Positions 1 to 10,327 of a DNA stretch of 64,000 nucleotides are shown here, piece after piece. The notes beneath the pieces were generated by a model that worked only from the letters and a program-made list of their open reading frames with translations, was not told the origin of the DNA and made no database searches. Source of the DNA: Calonectria ilicicola (taxonomy: Eukaryota > Ascomycota > Sordariomycetes > Hypocreales > Nectriaceae); contig CP085831.1 of NCBI GenBank assembly GCA_020809705.1, forward strand, positions 3,534,001 through 3,598,000, in the 5' to 3' direction. Each line of letters starts with the position of its first letter. The first letter of the stretch is position 1. The translations under genes and the position numbers were made by a program.

Positions 1-1154
1 ATCATCACAGACTCGTTAAGTATGCAAGTGATCAGAGAGGCAAGAAGAGCAACGCACTGACCGCGGTTTTCGGACTGTATGTTTTCACTAATGTGTGTGA
101 TTCCTATGTTGTAGTGCTCAAGCGCCGCATTTTCAAGATCGTATTGAGATGCAAGTTTATTGTCGGTTTGTAAAAGGTGAAAAGCCGAAGTAGCACAGAT
201 TAGATGAAATAATGCGGTTGCACCTGTACAAGCTTTTGAATCTGCCCGCGCCCCTTCGAGAGCGATCGGCATAAAGATTGTCCGCAGTGGATTGTAAATT
301 CCTGGCATTGGATTCAAAGAATCACAGAGTACGACAATCCAGTGCTCAATCAATTGTCCCCGTAACCCAGGATTGTTCAAGTTGTCAAGATGTCGTGATC
401 CTGACCCGGATGATTTGGCGGTATGCGCAGTGCCAGTAGCATGGGGAATGTTGTTCCTTGGGAGCACAGCAGGCTGACACTGGGGTTTGGTTACCTTGGA
501 AGGGTCTAGCCTAGTGGTTGTAAGATTTGCAGTTGTATGTATATTAAAATTATCATTTGGCGCCGACGCAAGACTTTCGGTTTCAACCAGCGAGCCTCTA
601 TGGGTGCTCTGAACACGAGGTGGGTCTTGTTGCGGATGGTTGTGGGCCGCGATGGGTTCCTCTAACTCATGGCCAATTTCCGACGTCGAATAGTCTTCAA
701 ACGGTGCAGCTGGCTCGCAATGGCCTGGTCCACTAATTGACGGACTGAACACATCGTGACGGGATGAAGTGGATACATCGGAATGAACTGGCCAGGATGG
801 ACTTTGAGACTGGTCTCTACGATCACCATAATCTTCCACCTCTGGTTCAGAGGTAGAGGAGTTGGAGTTGGAGGTTTGGCCCAGTGGTTGGAAAAGATAC
901 GCTTTGAAAGTGGGTGCCTGCCTCGCTTTTTTGCTTGATCGTGAGCTGAAATTTGACGGGCCTCGAATAGAAGTCCAAGAAAGTCTCACGCCATAACCCT
1001 CGCATCGCCGTCCGGAACGCTTGCAGCGGTTGCAAGCAGGGCGACTCTCGTCGCATTTCAAATGCTTAGCTCGGCAGGTCCAGCACCCAGAGATAGCCTT
1101 CACTGGGCTCCTTGTGCGGTTCGAGCTGGTATCCGAATGTGTACTTTCATCCAT
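1..1154 (-). CDS. Zn(II)2Cys6 fungal transcription factor, N-terminal part (partial at left edge)
   Basis: Read on the minus strand from the ATG at 1154, the frame stays open to the window edge (about 384 codons), so the 3' end is missing. Residues 24-51 hold a CX2CX6CX6CX2CX6C binuclear zinc cluster (starts CWTC, ends RRC), the DNA-binding domain of GAL4-type regulators. A Ser/Pro/Thr-rich linker follows. From about residue 260 a segment with LIEHW and FHLICATSAFHLL resembles the fungal-specific transcription factor domain 2 (PF11951). No intron is needed in the visible part. It is divergent from the permease at 3086 across 1.9 kb, so a role in controlling the choline locus is possible but only inferred from position. 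Confidence 0.88.
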   Translation of the reverse strand, partial: MDESTHSDTSSNRTRSPVKAISGCWTCRAKHLKCDESRPACNRCKRSGRRCEGYGVRLSWTSIRGPSNFSSRSSKKARQAPTFKAYLFQPLGQTSNSNSSTSEPEVEDYGDRRDQSQSPSWPVHSDVSTSSRHDVFSPSISGPGHCEPAAPFEDYSTSEIGHELEEPIAAHNHPQQDPPRVQSTHRGSLVETESLASAPNDNFNIHTTANLTTTRLDPSKVTKPQCQPAVLPRNNIPHATGTAHTAKSSGSGSRHLDNLNNPGLRGQLIEHWIVVLCDSLNPMPGIYNPLRTIFMPIALEGARADSKACTGATALFHLICATSAFHLLQTDNKLASQYDLENAALEHYNIGITHISENIQSENRGQCVALLASLITCILNESVM

Positions 1155-3085
1155 AATAGGTAGCCGTCACTTGAAGAAGTGAAGGGAAAGGATCAGGGCG
1201 AAGAGTGGGTAAGACGCTTGATTCGCGCTACATGCAGCCTTCGGACCAGCAGGAAACAAAATGGAAGTCACTTGCCTTACTACATTCAGCAATTATACTA
1301 AACCGACAGTTGCCTGAATGGGAAGGTCTCCGTAAGAAAAATGAAGGCTATGGTAGGTTGCGAAATCGTTAAAGAGGGAATGGGCTTGGGAGCAATGCGT
1401 TTAATCAAGTGCAAAGGTCGATACATGATGCAGGTCATCCTTACTGAACACGGGTAACAGCCCCTAAAATGGAATCGCGCATGGGCGGACCATCGAAGAT
1501 TACAGCGGGGTTGCGGCAGTGATTTGCTAGCACGTCCGCGTTCGTTTACTGCTTCAAGTCATAGTTTCCTCCCACCTGAACACTTGAGAGCACGGCAAAG
1601 GAAAATCCCACATGACCACCAATCATTCAACACAACAATCGAAATTGAAGCTCACTGACAATGAGATATCAATAGTCTCATTCACAAGAAAAAAGGAATA
1701 TTCTTGAAATCCTCGGTTAGAGTACAAGCCCCGCAGATGTTCCCCGAGGGAGGGCTCTTGATTCACCACACCTATGCCTCTCTGTTCATTTAGGACTTGT
1801 TCATCCATTACGCTGACACTAACTATTCTAACTCAATCGATAAAAATACGTGTCCATGGCGAGACAGTCACAATTACCCTACTCCAAGACGCTGAACAAA
1901 GGAACGATTTGAAATCCAATTTGTACTTTGACACAAGTGACCTGTGGGCTATTCCACCGAGTCATTTCACCGACAAAACCAAACCCCATTTCAAAATGGC
2001 CCTATTTCATATATATATATATATATTGTGTAAAAATTACTCCAGTAGATTTTGTCCCATGCAGTGATCTAGTAGCATGCTACACTTGAGTGGCGAGATG
2101 TAAAGGCTTCGTCAAAAGGCGGGGAAGTGCGAAGTCGCACGCTCTCATAGCGCCATACCAAATCCGTAAATGCATCACCAAGCGGCGACGCCATTCCTGG
2201 CTATTTCTTACACACCTGTGATATCCAAGGGTGCTTCATGACCTAGCACGAATTGTAGTCACCAAACCCATCTTACCTAAATGGGAACCTACCCAAAAAG
2301 GCAGTTGCCGTATTAGGTCTAGCCCTTCATTGTTGTCTCACCCTGAAATTGTTTTCAAGAACATCGCCACCAGCATATGTTTGCCTATATGGGATAGAAA
2401 TGGCTATCAGAATAGCTCATGGAGGCTAATCAAGCTCTCGGGTATCTCGGAACAAATTCTTTCTTGCTCAACGTGGATTACTCCTGTGCTTCAGGGTCGA
2501 GAATGTTGTTCCCATGATCACAAAGACCAACACAGTTTGTCATTAGTACATGAACAGCGATCAAATCAGTTCTCAATCTGCACTGTCATTTGTATCTTAT
2601 ACTTCTCTAGAAAAGTAGCACGCTACTTACTTCAGGACGAAGAACTTAGTGAGGTTATGTGGCAACTCTCCCGTAGGATGTACTATTTGACCCAAGTGAT
2701 GGGGGGTATGAATTAGCTTTTTTGTGTCGTAGGGTTGTGATCGGGTCTCAGGTATAACTGCTTGGTCGTTGGTACAACTAATGAACATGTAATTCGAGGC
2801 TCCAGGGGTTAGGCCAAAACTACCTATCAGTACACATCAACGCTAATGCCAGACCAAGGGATACAATCTGCGGGGTTTGCGGGGGTGGGTCAAGTGAACT
2901 CTCTCCTTGATAAGGCGCTTAAACCTGGAGCCTGTGTTGTTCGACTATGCCAACCACTGGCGCCTTATATTACAATACACTGGCCTTCGCATTTTTCACT
3001 TGCCCTTTTTATGTCAAATTATACAAACGAGGTCCCTTTAAATTTTGCTCGTGTTCATTTTCTTCATCGAACATATCTATTCAGC
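1155..3085. other. Intergenic region between regulator and permease
   Basis: No convincing gene is seen. It holds an (AT)n run at 2009-2026 and two palindromic motifs of the AGTAGCAYGCTA type, at 2072-2083 and 2613-2628. A 161-codon open frame near 2231-2716 has no recognisable domain and no ATG context and is not annotated. Confidence 0.6.
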
Positions 3086-4895
3086 ATGACAGAACCCGAT
3101 ACTCAGTCGCCACCTGATAAACCCAACATGAACATGGACAAAAGTTCAACTCACGGTGCTCTCGGAGCAATCGACATCCAAGAAGGGAGCACAACTATTT
3201 CACATATTCAAGGCACTGCAGATAATCTTCTCCAAGGCTTGGGCTATAGCCCCGAACTACGTCGTAACCGTTCAACGTTGCAAGTTGCCTTCATGTCATT
3301 TGTGTTGGCTTCGATCCCCTATGGCCTAGCCACTACCCTTTACTATCCTCTTGTTGGTGGAGGTCCTGTGAATATTTTATGGGGATGGGTCACGGTGTCC
3401 ATGTTGGTTGTCGCTGTCGCCGTGTCCCTAGGTGAAATTACGTCAATCTACCCTACCGCTGGAGGTATTCATTCCCAAAACTTGTGATGCCTACTCTTGT
3501 ACGTGAAAAGAAAGATCCGCTAACTCACTGTTGACAGGTGTGTATTTCCAGACCTTCATGCTGGCTCCTCCACGGTGGCGTCGTGCAGCAAGCTGGATCT
3601 GCGGCTGGCTATACGTCGTTGGCAACATCACTATCACTTTAGCTGTCAATTTCGGAACTACTTTGTTCTTCGTAGCGTGTATCAATGTATTTGAGAAAGA
3701 ACCTGGTGTTGGAGTTTTTGCAGCAGAGAGCTATCAAATTTTCTTGATCTTTCTCGCCATCACATTGTTTTGCAATGCCGTCTCTGCCCTAGCGAACAAA
3801 TGGCTTCCTTGGATTGATGTGAGTCACATGTTGCAATGCCCGAAGATGAACGCTTACAACTAGTACTAACCCTTTGGCAAAGACAGCTGCTGTGATATGG
3901 ACCTTTGCCGGAATTATCGCCATCGTTGTCTCGGTTCTGGTCGTAAAGAGCCAAGGTCTCCGCAGTGCCAAATGGGTTTTCACCGATTTTAAAGCATCCT
4001 CAGGTTGGCCTGATGGCTGGTCATTCTGTGTCGGACTTTTGCATGCTGCTTACGCCACTTCCTCTACAGGAATGATCATCTCCATGTGCGAAGAAGTCCG
4101 CGACCCAGCCATTGAAGTTCCCAGAGCTATGGTCGCCACGATGTTCATTAATACCTTCGCTGGCCTGCTCTTTCTCACTCCTCTTATGTTTGTAATGCCA
4201 GATATTGATCTTCTTATCAATCTTGCATCTGGCCAGCCTGTTCCTTCGATTCTCAAGAGTGCCATGGGTTCCCCCGGCGGAGCCATCGGTTTACTTATTC
4301 CGCTTATCATCTTAGCCATCATTTGTGGAATCAGTTGTACAACAGCTTCCTCCCGTTGTGCCTGGGCATTTGCTCGCGATGGTGCAATTCCCGGGGCCCA
4401 CATATGGTCTCAGGTCAACCACAAACTTGATGTCCCTTTAAATGCCATGCTTCTGTGCATGGCGGTTGAAGTGTGTCTCAGTTTTGTCTACTTTGGCTCG
4501 TCCACTGCTTTTAATGCTTTCTCTGGCGTGGGTGTTGTATGTCTCACAACTTCCTACGCTATCCCCATCGCAATTAATCTCTTCACCGGACGAAAGCAGG
4601 TGGAAGGCGGGCGCTTTTACTTTGGTTCGTTTGGAGCAGCATGCAATATTATTGCATTGGGTATGTTTGATCCTGCATATACTTCAAAAAATGGTCCTTA
4701 ACAAACTCTACAGGTTGGTCCTTGTTGGCTATTCCATTGTTTTGTATGCCTACTATCACTCCAGTCACTCCTTCAACGGTCAATTACGCACCCGCTGTTT
4801 TTATTGGGGCTACGTGTATTTCCGGGCTATGGTATTATGTTTGGGGGTACAATAACTATACGGGCCCACCTACACAGAGTCTCCCCGTTGTGTAA
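3086..4895 (+). CDS. APC-superfamily permease (GABA/choline-type), probable choline transporter
   Basis: Four exons: 3086-3464, 3538-3818, 3883-4660 and 4714-4895. They are joined by GT-AG introns of 73, 64 and 53 nt and give 539 aa. The start is the ATG of MTEPDTQSPP; longer in-frame upstream sequence lacks coding character. The hydrophilic N-terminus (about 70 aa) is followed by about 12 hydrophobic segments. Family marks of fungal amino-acid/choline transporters (TC 2.A.3.4) include the first-helix SIPYGLATTLYYPLVGGGP, the PTAGG loop, a CEEVRDPAIEVPRAM loop and SSRCAWAFARDGAIPG. Its neighbours are betaine aldehyde dehydrogenase and choline oxidase, which argues for choline as substrate. 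By sequence alone GABA or another amino acid is equally allowed. It would act at the plasma membrane. Confidence 0.87.
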
Positions 4896-5253
4896 TTTTT
4901 ATGATAGTAGTTTAATAAATTAGAAGAAGTAGCATGCTATCCTTTACGCATTCCTCTTGCGGATGAACATCACCATCACTTAAGCTTTAATGATCTTACA
5001 CCAGTCAAGCTCTATCTTCATGAGCAAACAATTTTTACATAGCCGAGTATTTCAGGGAGTGATTGTGTTTTTCAATGTTCGCCTCACGCAGCTGGTTTTA
5101 TTTGTACAATTCTCTAGCCCTTTGTGTCAGTAAGTTTATTTACAGTATTCCAAAAGGTTCACAAATTATTCATCATGACATGAGAGACACAGAACCAAAA
5201 ATACTCCAATATAGTTTTAATTGTTAATAAGATACAAATTCTCTAGCTAGTTA
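4896..5253. other. Convergent intergenic spacer
   Basis: This 358-bp stretch lies between the stops of the permease and the aldehyde dehydrogenase and must hold both 3' ends. A third copy of the palindromic motif (AGTAGCATGCTAT) lies at 4928-4940. No gene is seen. Confidence 0.5.
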
Positions 5254-6881
5254 CTAAACAGTAGCCCCGCCCAAGTTAACAGCAACTGATTTGCTTTGTG
5301 TGTAGTTGGCAAGAGCCGCCTCTCCAAGTTCTCTGCCAATGCCACTTTGTTTGTAACCTCCAAAAGGTAGCTGATGGCTAATCATATTATACTATGTTTC
5401 TGTCAGCCTTTGTCCAATAATAACAAATAATTTGGGGTGAAGCAGAGTTTAAAGGGAGGAACTTACGCAGTTGACCCAAACCGTGCCTGCCTTTAGGGCG
5501 TTGCTGACGCGGATCGCAGTATTCAAGTCTTTCGTGTGAACGGCTGCAGCCAGACCATACACCGTGTCATTGCCAAGACGGATAACCTCCTCCTCATCTT
5601 TGAACTTGGCTATAGCACAAACTGGTCCAAATATTTCCTCCTGCATAATGCGCATGTGATTTTTAGCATCACTGAGAATGGTCGGTTGGATATAATATCC
5701 TTTGGTTCCATGTCTTTGGCCGCCCAGTGTTAGTGTAGCCCCCTCTTCCTGCCCAGTCTTAATGTAAGCCATGATGCGGTCAAACTGAAGCTGGCTAATC
5801 TGGGGACCTTGAAAAGTGTCCTCCTCAAATGGATCGCCAACCTTGTTCTGTAGCGCGCGCTTCTTAAATGCCTCGACGAATTCATCGTAAATGTCTTCGT
5901 GGACAAAGATACGCGAGCCAGCGCTACAGCATTGACCATGGTTATAGTAAATGCCAAAGTTCACCCAAGAGATGGCCTGTTCAATATCTGCATCCTTGAA
6001 AACGATATTGGGCGATTTTCCACCAAGTTCAAGAGTCACCTTTTTCAAGTTCGATGCTGCTGCTGCTTTCATGATGGCGCGACCAACAATAGTTGACCCA
6101 GTGAAGGCGACTTTGTCGATATCCATATGTGATGAGATAGCTGCGCCTGCCACGCTGCCAAATCCGCTGATAAGATTGAATACTCCAGCTGGAAAGCCAA
6201 CTTCACTAAAGAACTGTGTGAAAAGCAGTGCAGACAATGGCGTTTGCTCCGCAGACTTGAGAACAACTGTGTTGCCAGTAGCGAGGGCAGGACCAATTTT
6301 CCAAGCAAACATCAGAAGCGGAAAGTTCCAGGGAATGATCTGACCACAGACGCCAATAGGCTCTAGTCGAGTATAGTGGAACATGTCGGGGGCAATGTCA
6401 ATGGTTTTGCCCTCGACTTTGTCAGCCCACCCCGCATAATAGCGCAAGCATCCCACGACGGACCCGACGTCTCCTCGAGCCAAGCCAATGGGCTTACCAT
6501 TGTCAAGAGACTCTACAGCAGCAAGAAGTTCGGTCTTCTTCTCAATAATATCGGCTAGTTTGTATAGCAACCCGCCACGAGCTTGAGGAGTCGTATGCTT
6601 CCATGTTGTCTCGAAAGCGTTTCGAGCAGCACTGACAGCAATATCAACGTCCTTCTCTGTGCCTTCACAAACAGAAGTGATTACTTCCTCGGTGGAAGGG
6701 TTAATGGTATCGAATCTCTTCTTGTCAATACCCTCAACCCATTCGCCATTGATGAATCTGTGAAGTGTTTGTGAGAATGCTTTCCTGACAGCGAACTATG
6801 AAGAATAAGGCGCACTCACAGGCCAATTGGCTGTTGGTAAGTACCAGTAAGTGATGTCTTGAGCTCAACTGTTAAACTCAT
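5254..6881 (-). CDS. badA: Betaine aldehyde dehydrogenase (ALDH family)
   Basis: Three exons on the minus strand: 6881-6820, 6757-5467 and 5391-5254, with introns of 62 and 75 nt. They give 496 aa, the normal ALDH length. Visible ALDH features are [12 protein letters not shown] with the catalytic Asn (about N165), FTGST in the NAD fold, TLELGGKSP with the general-base Glu (about E264), GQCCSAGS with the nucleophile Cys (about C298), EIFGPV, and the C-terminal [15 protein letters not shown] from the last exon. The reaction would be betaine aldehyde + NAD(P)+ to glycine betaine. The substrate is inferred from the divergent choline oxidase gene, an arrangement like that of Aspergillus fumigatus codA/badA. 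Three CCAAT boxes lie 128-184 nt upstream of the ATG (7009, 7039, 7060). Confidence 0.88.
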
Positions 6882-8002
6882 CTCGCTTGTAGATTAGGTA
6901 GTTTGGATCTTCTGCTTTTTCCTAGGCGTAACAAGTCGATTGATATCTAACAAAAGCCAGAAGGCACTGGGGTATAGATAGGAAGAGGAAAGGAAAGCAT
7001 AGATTAGACCAATACAGCATATCACGAGTCTATATATCCCAATATTTTGGTATCATAGTCCAATCAAGGTCGCTTCAATCCAAGACGAAGAACAACATCC
7101 GTCACCCACTTCTCGATTCAATCACGCATGCCAGCTGCCCCACAGTCGAGAGAGATTCCCCTCAGATCTAATGCATCTCCATTGAGTGTTCAAGGCTCCC
7201 GGATATATTTTCCCTCTCCGGTAATCTCATCCGCAAACTTCCTAAAAGACAATCATGAATAATGTGGTTCAGAAACTCCTGGGCCGCGTTGGCTCCTTGC
7301 CAAGTAAGTCACAAGGTGTCCAAACCCGCAGTAGCATGGTTTCATCAGCATGCACTACATCCAACGTTCAAGACTAAACCAAGCTCAAATAACCATCCCT
7401 TTTTAGGCAATCCTCGAAAATTGCACGAGTAGTCACGTATACTGAATCGTGGATCAACTCTTGTGTGGCTAACTTCGCCTTGTATGGCCGATTTCCAGTT
7501 TCGGCTAGCGGGATTTTACCAGCCTAGCTTCCTATAGAAAGTGGGGACCAAATTTTGTCCCACTCTAGTCTTAATCAGGCAACTGCCAAAAGCAGAACCT
7601 ACTGAATGAGGCAATTGCTTCAATGGCTGTATGATCCCCAGCCAGCCAACATGTCGAGATGTTCTCCCAAACGATCCTTGTGTGGCAGATGAAACTCGAG
7701 TAGCATGAGCTATGAAATCAGGTGGCATCTCTCTATTGGTCGGATAAACAGCAGGGGAGGCTCCTTGGCGAATAGATAGCATGCCCATAATGGGACGAAC
7801 AAGGATGCCTTGTCCTCTCCAAAACATGTATTCCCAATTTCCATGAACAACACCAGATCTTCTATCGTGATATATATATCAGTATTCGAATTCCCATTGC
7901 CCAATATTATGACAAAATCAAACTCAGTGCTTCTCAAACCCTAAAGTATTTGAAATTCAGCAATTTTCCTCAGATTCGATTTTTGGATCAAAACACAACA
8001 TA
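6882..8002. promoter_or_regulatory. Shared divergent promoter of badA and codA
   Basis: 1121 bp lie between the two divergent start codons. CCAAT boxes at 7009, 7039 and 7060 face the dehydrogenase. On the oxidase side there is a TATATATATC stretch at 7871-7880 and a CCAAT box at 7901, about 100 nt before its ATG. An isolated short frame starting at 7255 with a GTAAGT after 17 codons could be a dead exon; nothing supports a functional gene. Co-regulation of the two enzymes is inference from the layout. Confidence 0.5.
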
Positions 8003-9637
8003 ATGGCAACTCAAACTCTGCCTTCTTCCGCCACTGCTCGCTTTGACTATATTATAGTCGGTGGTGGCACCGCTGGATGTGTGATTGCCTCTCGTCTGTC
8101 GACCTACCTGCCAGAAAAGCAAGTCCTTGTTATTGAGGCTGGTCCTTCAGATCTAGACCTCGGAAATGTGCTTGACCTTCGCCAATGGCTGTCTCTGCTT
8201 GGAGGAGATCTCGACTACGACTACCCCGTCACTGAGCAACCTAATGGCAATAGTCATATTCGACATTCTCGGGCCAAAGTTCTTGGTGGTTGCTCATCTC
8301 ATAACACGCTGATCTCATTCCGTCCTTTCCGCCATGACCTTGACCGCTGGGTGGCTCAAGGGTGCACCGGATGGACGTTTGAGAATATGACACGCCATAT
8401 CGATAATCTCCGCAACACTATCCAGCCTGTTCATTCTCGCCATCGCAATCAGCTATGCAAAGATTGGGTTCAATCCGCTTCGGAGGCTCTCGGCATTCCC
8501 ATCTTCCCCGATTTCAACAAAGAGATTCTTCGTACTGGACAACTGCATCAAGGCACCGGATTCTTTAACATTTCGTACAACCCAGACAATGGCCATCGCA
8601 GTAGCGCCTCGGTGGCCTATCTTCACCCGATTCTCAAAGGCAATGAACGACGCCCTAATTTAGTGGTTCTCACTGAAGCGCATGTTTCAAAATTGCATGT
8701 TCAAGACGACAGAGCCAATGGGATTGATGTAATCCTTAAGAACGGCCAGAAGTTGACTTTGAATCCCCGCAAGGAAATTATTATTTGTGCGGGAGCTATT
8801 GACACGCCTCGCCTTTTGTTGCACTCGGGACTTGGCCCACGCCAGCAACTTGAGTCGCTGGGCATCCCTGTAGTGCGTGATATCCCAGGTGTCGGCGAGA
8901 ATCTGATTGATCACCCCGAGACTACTGTTGTATGGCAGCTGAATAAGCCCGTGCCCCAAGATCAAACCACAATGGACTCGGATGCTGGTGTCTTTATTCG
9001 CCACCAACCATACAATGCTGCAGGAAATGATGGAGATGCCGCAGACATCATGTTGCATTGCTTTCAGGTTCCATACACCATGCATACCGTCAGACTCGGT
9101 TACCCTGACGTTCCTGAAGGCTATGCTTTCTGCATGACACCGAACATTCCTCGTCCGCGATCTCGAGGCCGTCTTTATCTCACTTCTGCTGACCCCACTG
9201 TGAAGCCAGCACTTGACTTCCGCTACTTTACCGACCCAGAAGGCTACGATGCTTCGATCTTTGTCGCCGGGATTAAAGCGGCCCGAAAGATTGCAGAACA
9301 AGCACCTTTAAAAGATTGGCTCCAAGAGGAAGTTGCTCCAGGTCCAAAGGTACAGACGGATGAGCAGATAAGCGAGTATGCAAGACGTATCGCGCACACT
9401 GTTTACCATCCGGCAGGCACAACTAAAATGGGCGATGTTGACCATGATGAATTTGCAGTGGTTGACCCTCAGCTTCGAGTGCGTGGTATCAAAAATTTGC
9501 GTATTGCGGATGCGGCTATCTTCCCAGAAATTCCATCAATTAATCCCATGGTTACAGTTTTAGCTATTGGTGAACGCGCAGCTGAATTAGTAGCAATAGA
9601 TGAGGGCTGGAAGCCCAATAGCTACAACAAGCTCTGA
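8003..9637 (+). CDS. codA: Choline oxidase (GMC flavoprotein oxidoreductase)
   Basis: An intronless 544-aa frame starts at an ATG with a good AACATAATGG context. The N-terminal GGGTAG (residues 20-25) is the FAD dinucleotide motif. GGCSSHN contains H100, matching the histidine that binds FAD covalently in bacterial choline oxidase (H99 there). DHPE holds E306, equivalent to the choline-binding Glu312. H352 in MLHCF matches His351. HTVYHPAGT holds H469 and INP holds N514, matching catalytic His466/Asn510. The run RLGYP...TPNIPRPRSRG and RYFTDPEGYD is choline-oxidase-specific within GMC enzymes. It converts choline to betaine aldehyde and H2O2 using O2. The residue after H100-N101 is Thr where the bacterial enzyme has Ser101. 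No peroxisomal C-terminus is evident (ends NKL; a weak PTS1 is possible). Confidence 0.9.
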   Translation: MATQTLPSSATARFDYIIVGGGTAGCVIASRLSTYLPEKQVLVIEAGPSDLDLGNVLDLRQWLSLLGGDLDYDYPVTEQPNGNSHIRHSRAKVLGGCSSHNTLISFRPFRHDLDRWVAQGCTGWTFENMTRHIDNLRNTIQPVHSRHRNQLCKDWVQSASEALGIPIFPDFNKEILRTGQLHQGTGFFNISYNPDNGHRSSASVAYLHPILKGNERRPNLVVLTEAHVSKLHVQDDRANGIDVILKNGQKLTLNPRKEIIICAGAIDTPRLLLHSGLGPRQQLESLGIPVVRDIPGVGENLIDHPETTVVWQLNKPVPQDQTTMDSDAGVFIRHQPYNAAGNDGDAADIMLHCFQVPYTMHTVRLGYPDVPEGYAFCMTPNIPRPRSRGRLYLTSADPTVKPALDFRYFTDPEGYDASIFVAGIKAARKIAEQAPLKDWLQEEVAPGPKVQTDEQISEYARRIAHTVYHPAGTTKMGDVDHDEFAVVDPQLRVRGIKNLRIADAAIFPEIPSINPMVTVLAIGERAAELVAIDEGWKPNSYNKL

Positions 9638-10327
9638 GTATCGCGTATCGATATCGAGTCAGTTAAAGCAGGAGAAGAACCGCAGGCTATGATTTGACTT
9701 AGAAAGCTTCTTCTCCAATATGGCAAGAGTTAAAACGGAAGAATCAATCTTTTTTAATGCTTAAAAATGTACCCTTTTGCACAATATAACGACCATTATC
9801 ACAAATTACATGCGTAAGTTACTGGTTGGTTGCTTGCTGGATCGATTTACTCAACATTACACTTACCTTTCCAAGTTATTCAGGAAAGATAAGATAAAAG
9901 GTCAAGCCGCAAATAAAATGCAGTAGTGCTGGCTGATTGGAACTTGCTTTGCAATCACCTCAGTTGAGGCCAAATAAATCAACATTCACTTTAACGTAAA
10001 CTCAATGTCAATTTCCAAAAATACGTGAATATAAAATGCGATGCCACCACGCACCAAAGCAACTTCTTTAAGTCTGTAGACAACACATAAAACATCATAT
10101 TTCAGCAAGGTCGTATTACTTTACCAAATGTGACTTAGAACGCGTTGCCACGAAACCAGGATTGAATTCCAGCGAACAGATTTCCATACAACTGCGTGTA
10201 GTTAAACGAAGCGACAGTATTAAAAGAGTCCGATAGAGAACTCCACAGCTACTAGGTACAAGCATCACACACCAGTGTTCGAAACTAAAGGTATTATTTA
10301 ATTCTAGATGCTTAACATCTTCCAAAA
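9638..10327. other. Convergent intergenic spacer
   Basis: 690 bp lie between the stop of choline oxidase and the stop of the NLR-like gene. It is AT-leaning with no gene or repeat recognised. Confidence 0.5.

Noticed and set aside
2231..2716. 161-codon open frame upstream of the permease
   Set aside because: No domain, irregular composition, no ATG at the frame start, and no splice-linked neighbours.
7255..7310. Short frame MNNVVQKLLGRVGSLP followed by GTAAGT in the badA-codA promoter
   Set aside because: It looks like a first exon, but the only sensible acceptor leads to a stop after about a dozen codons and no homology is visible; kept only as a possible relic.
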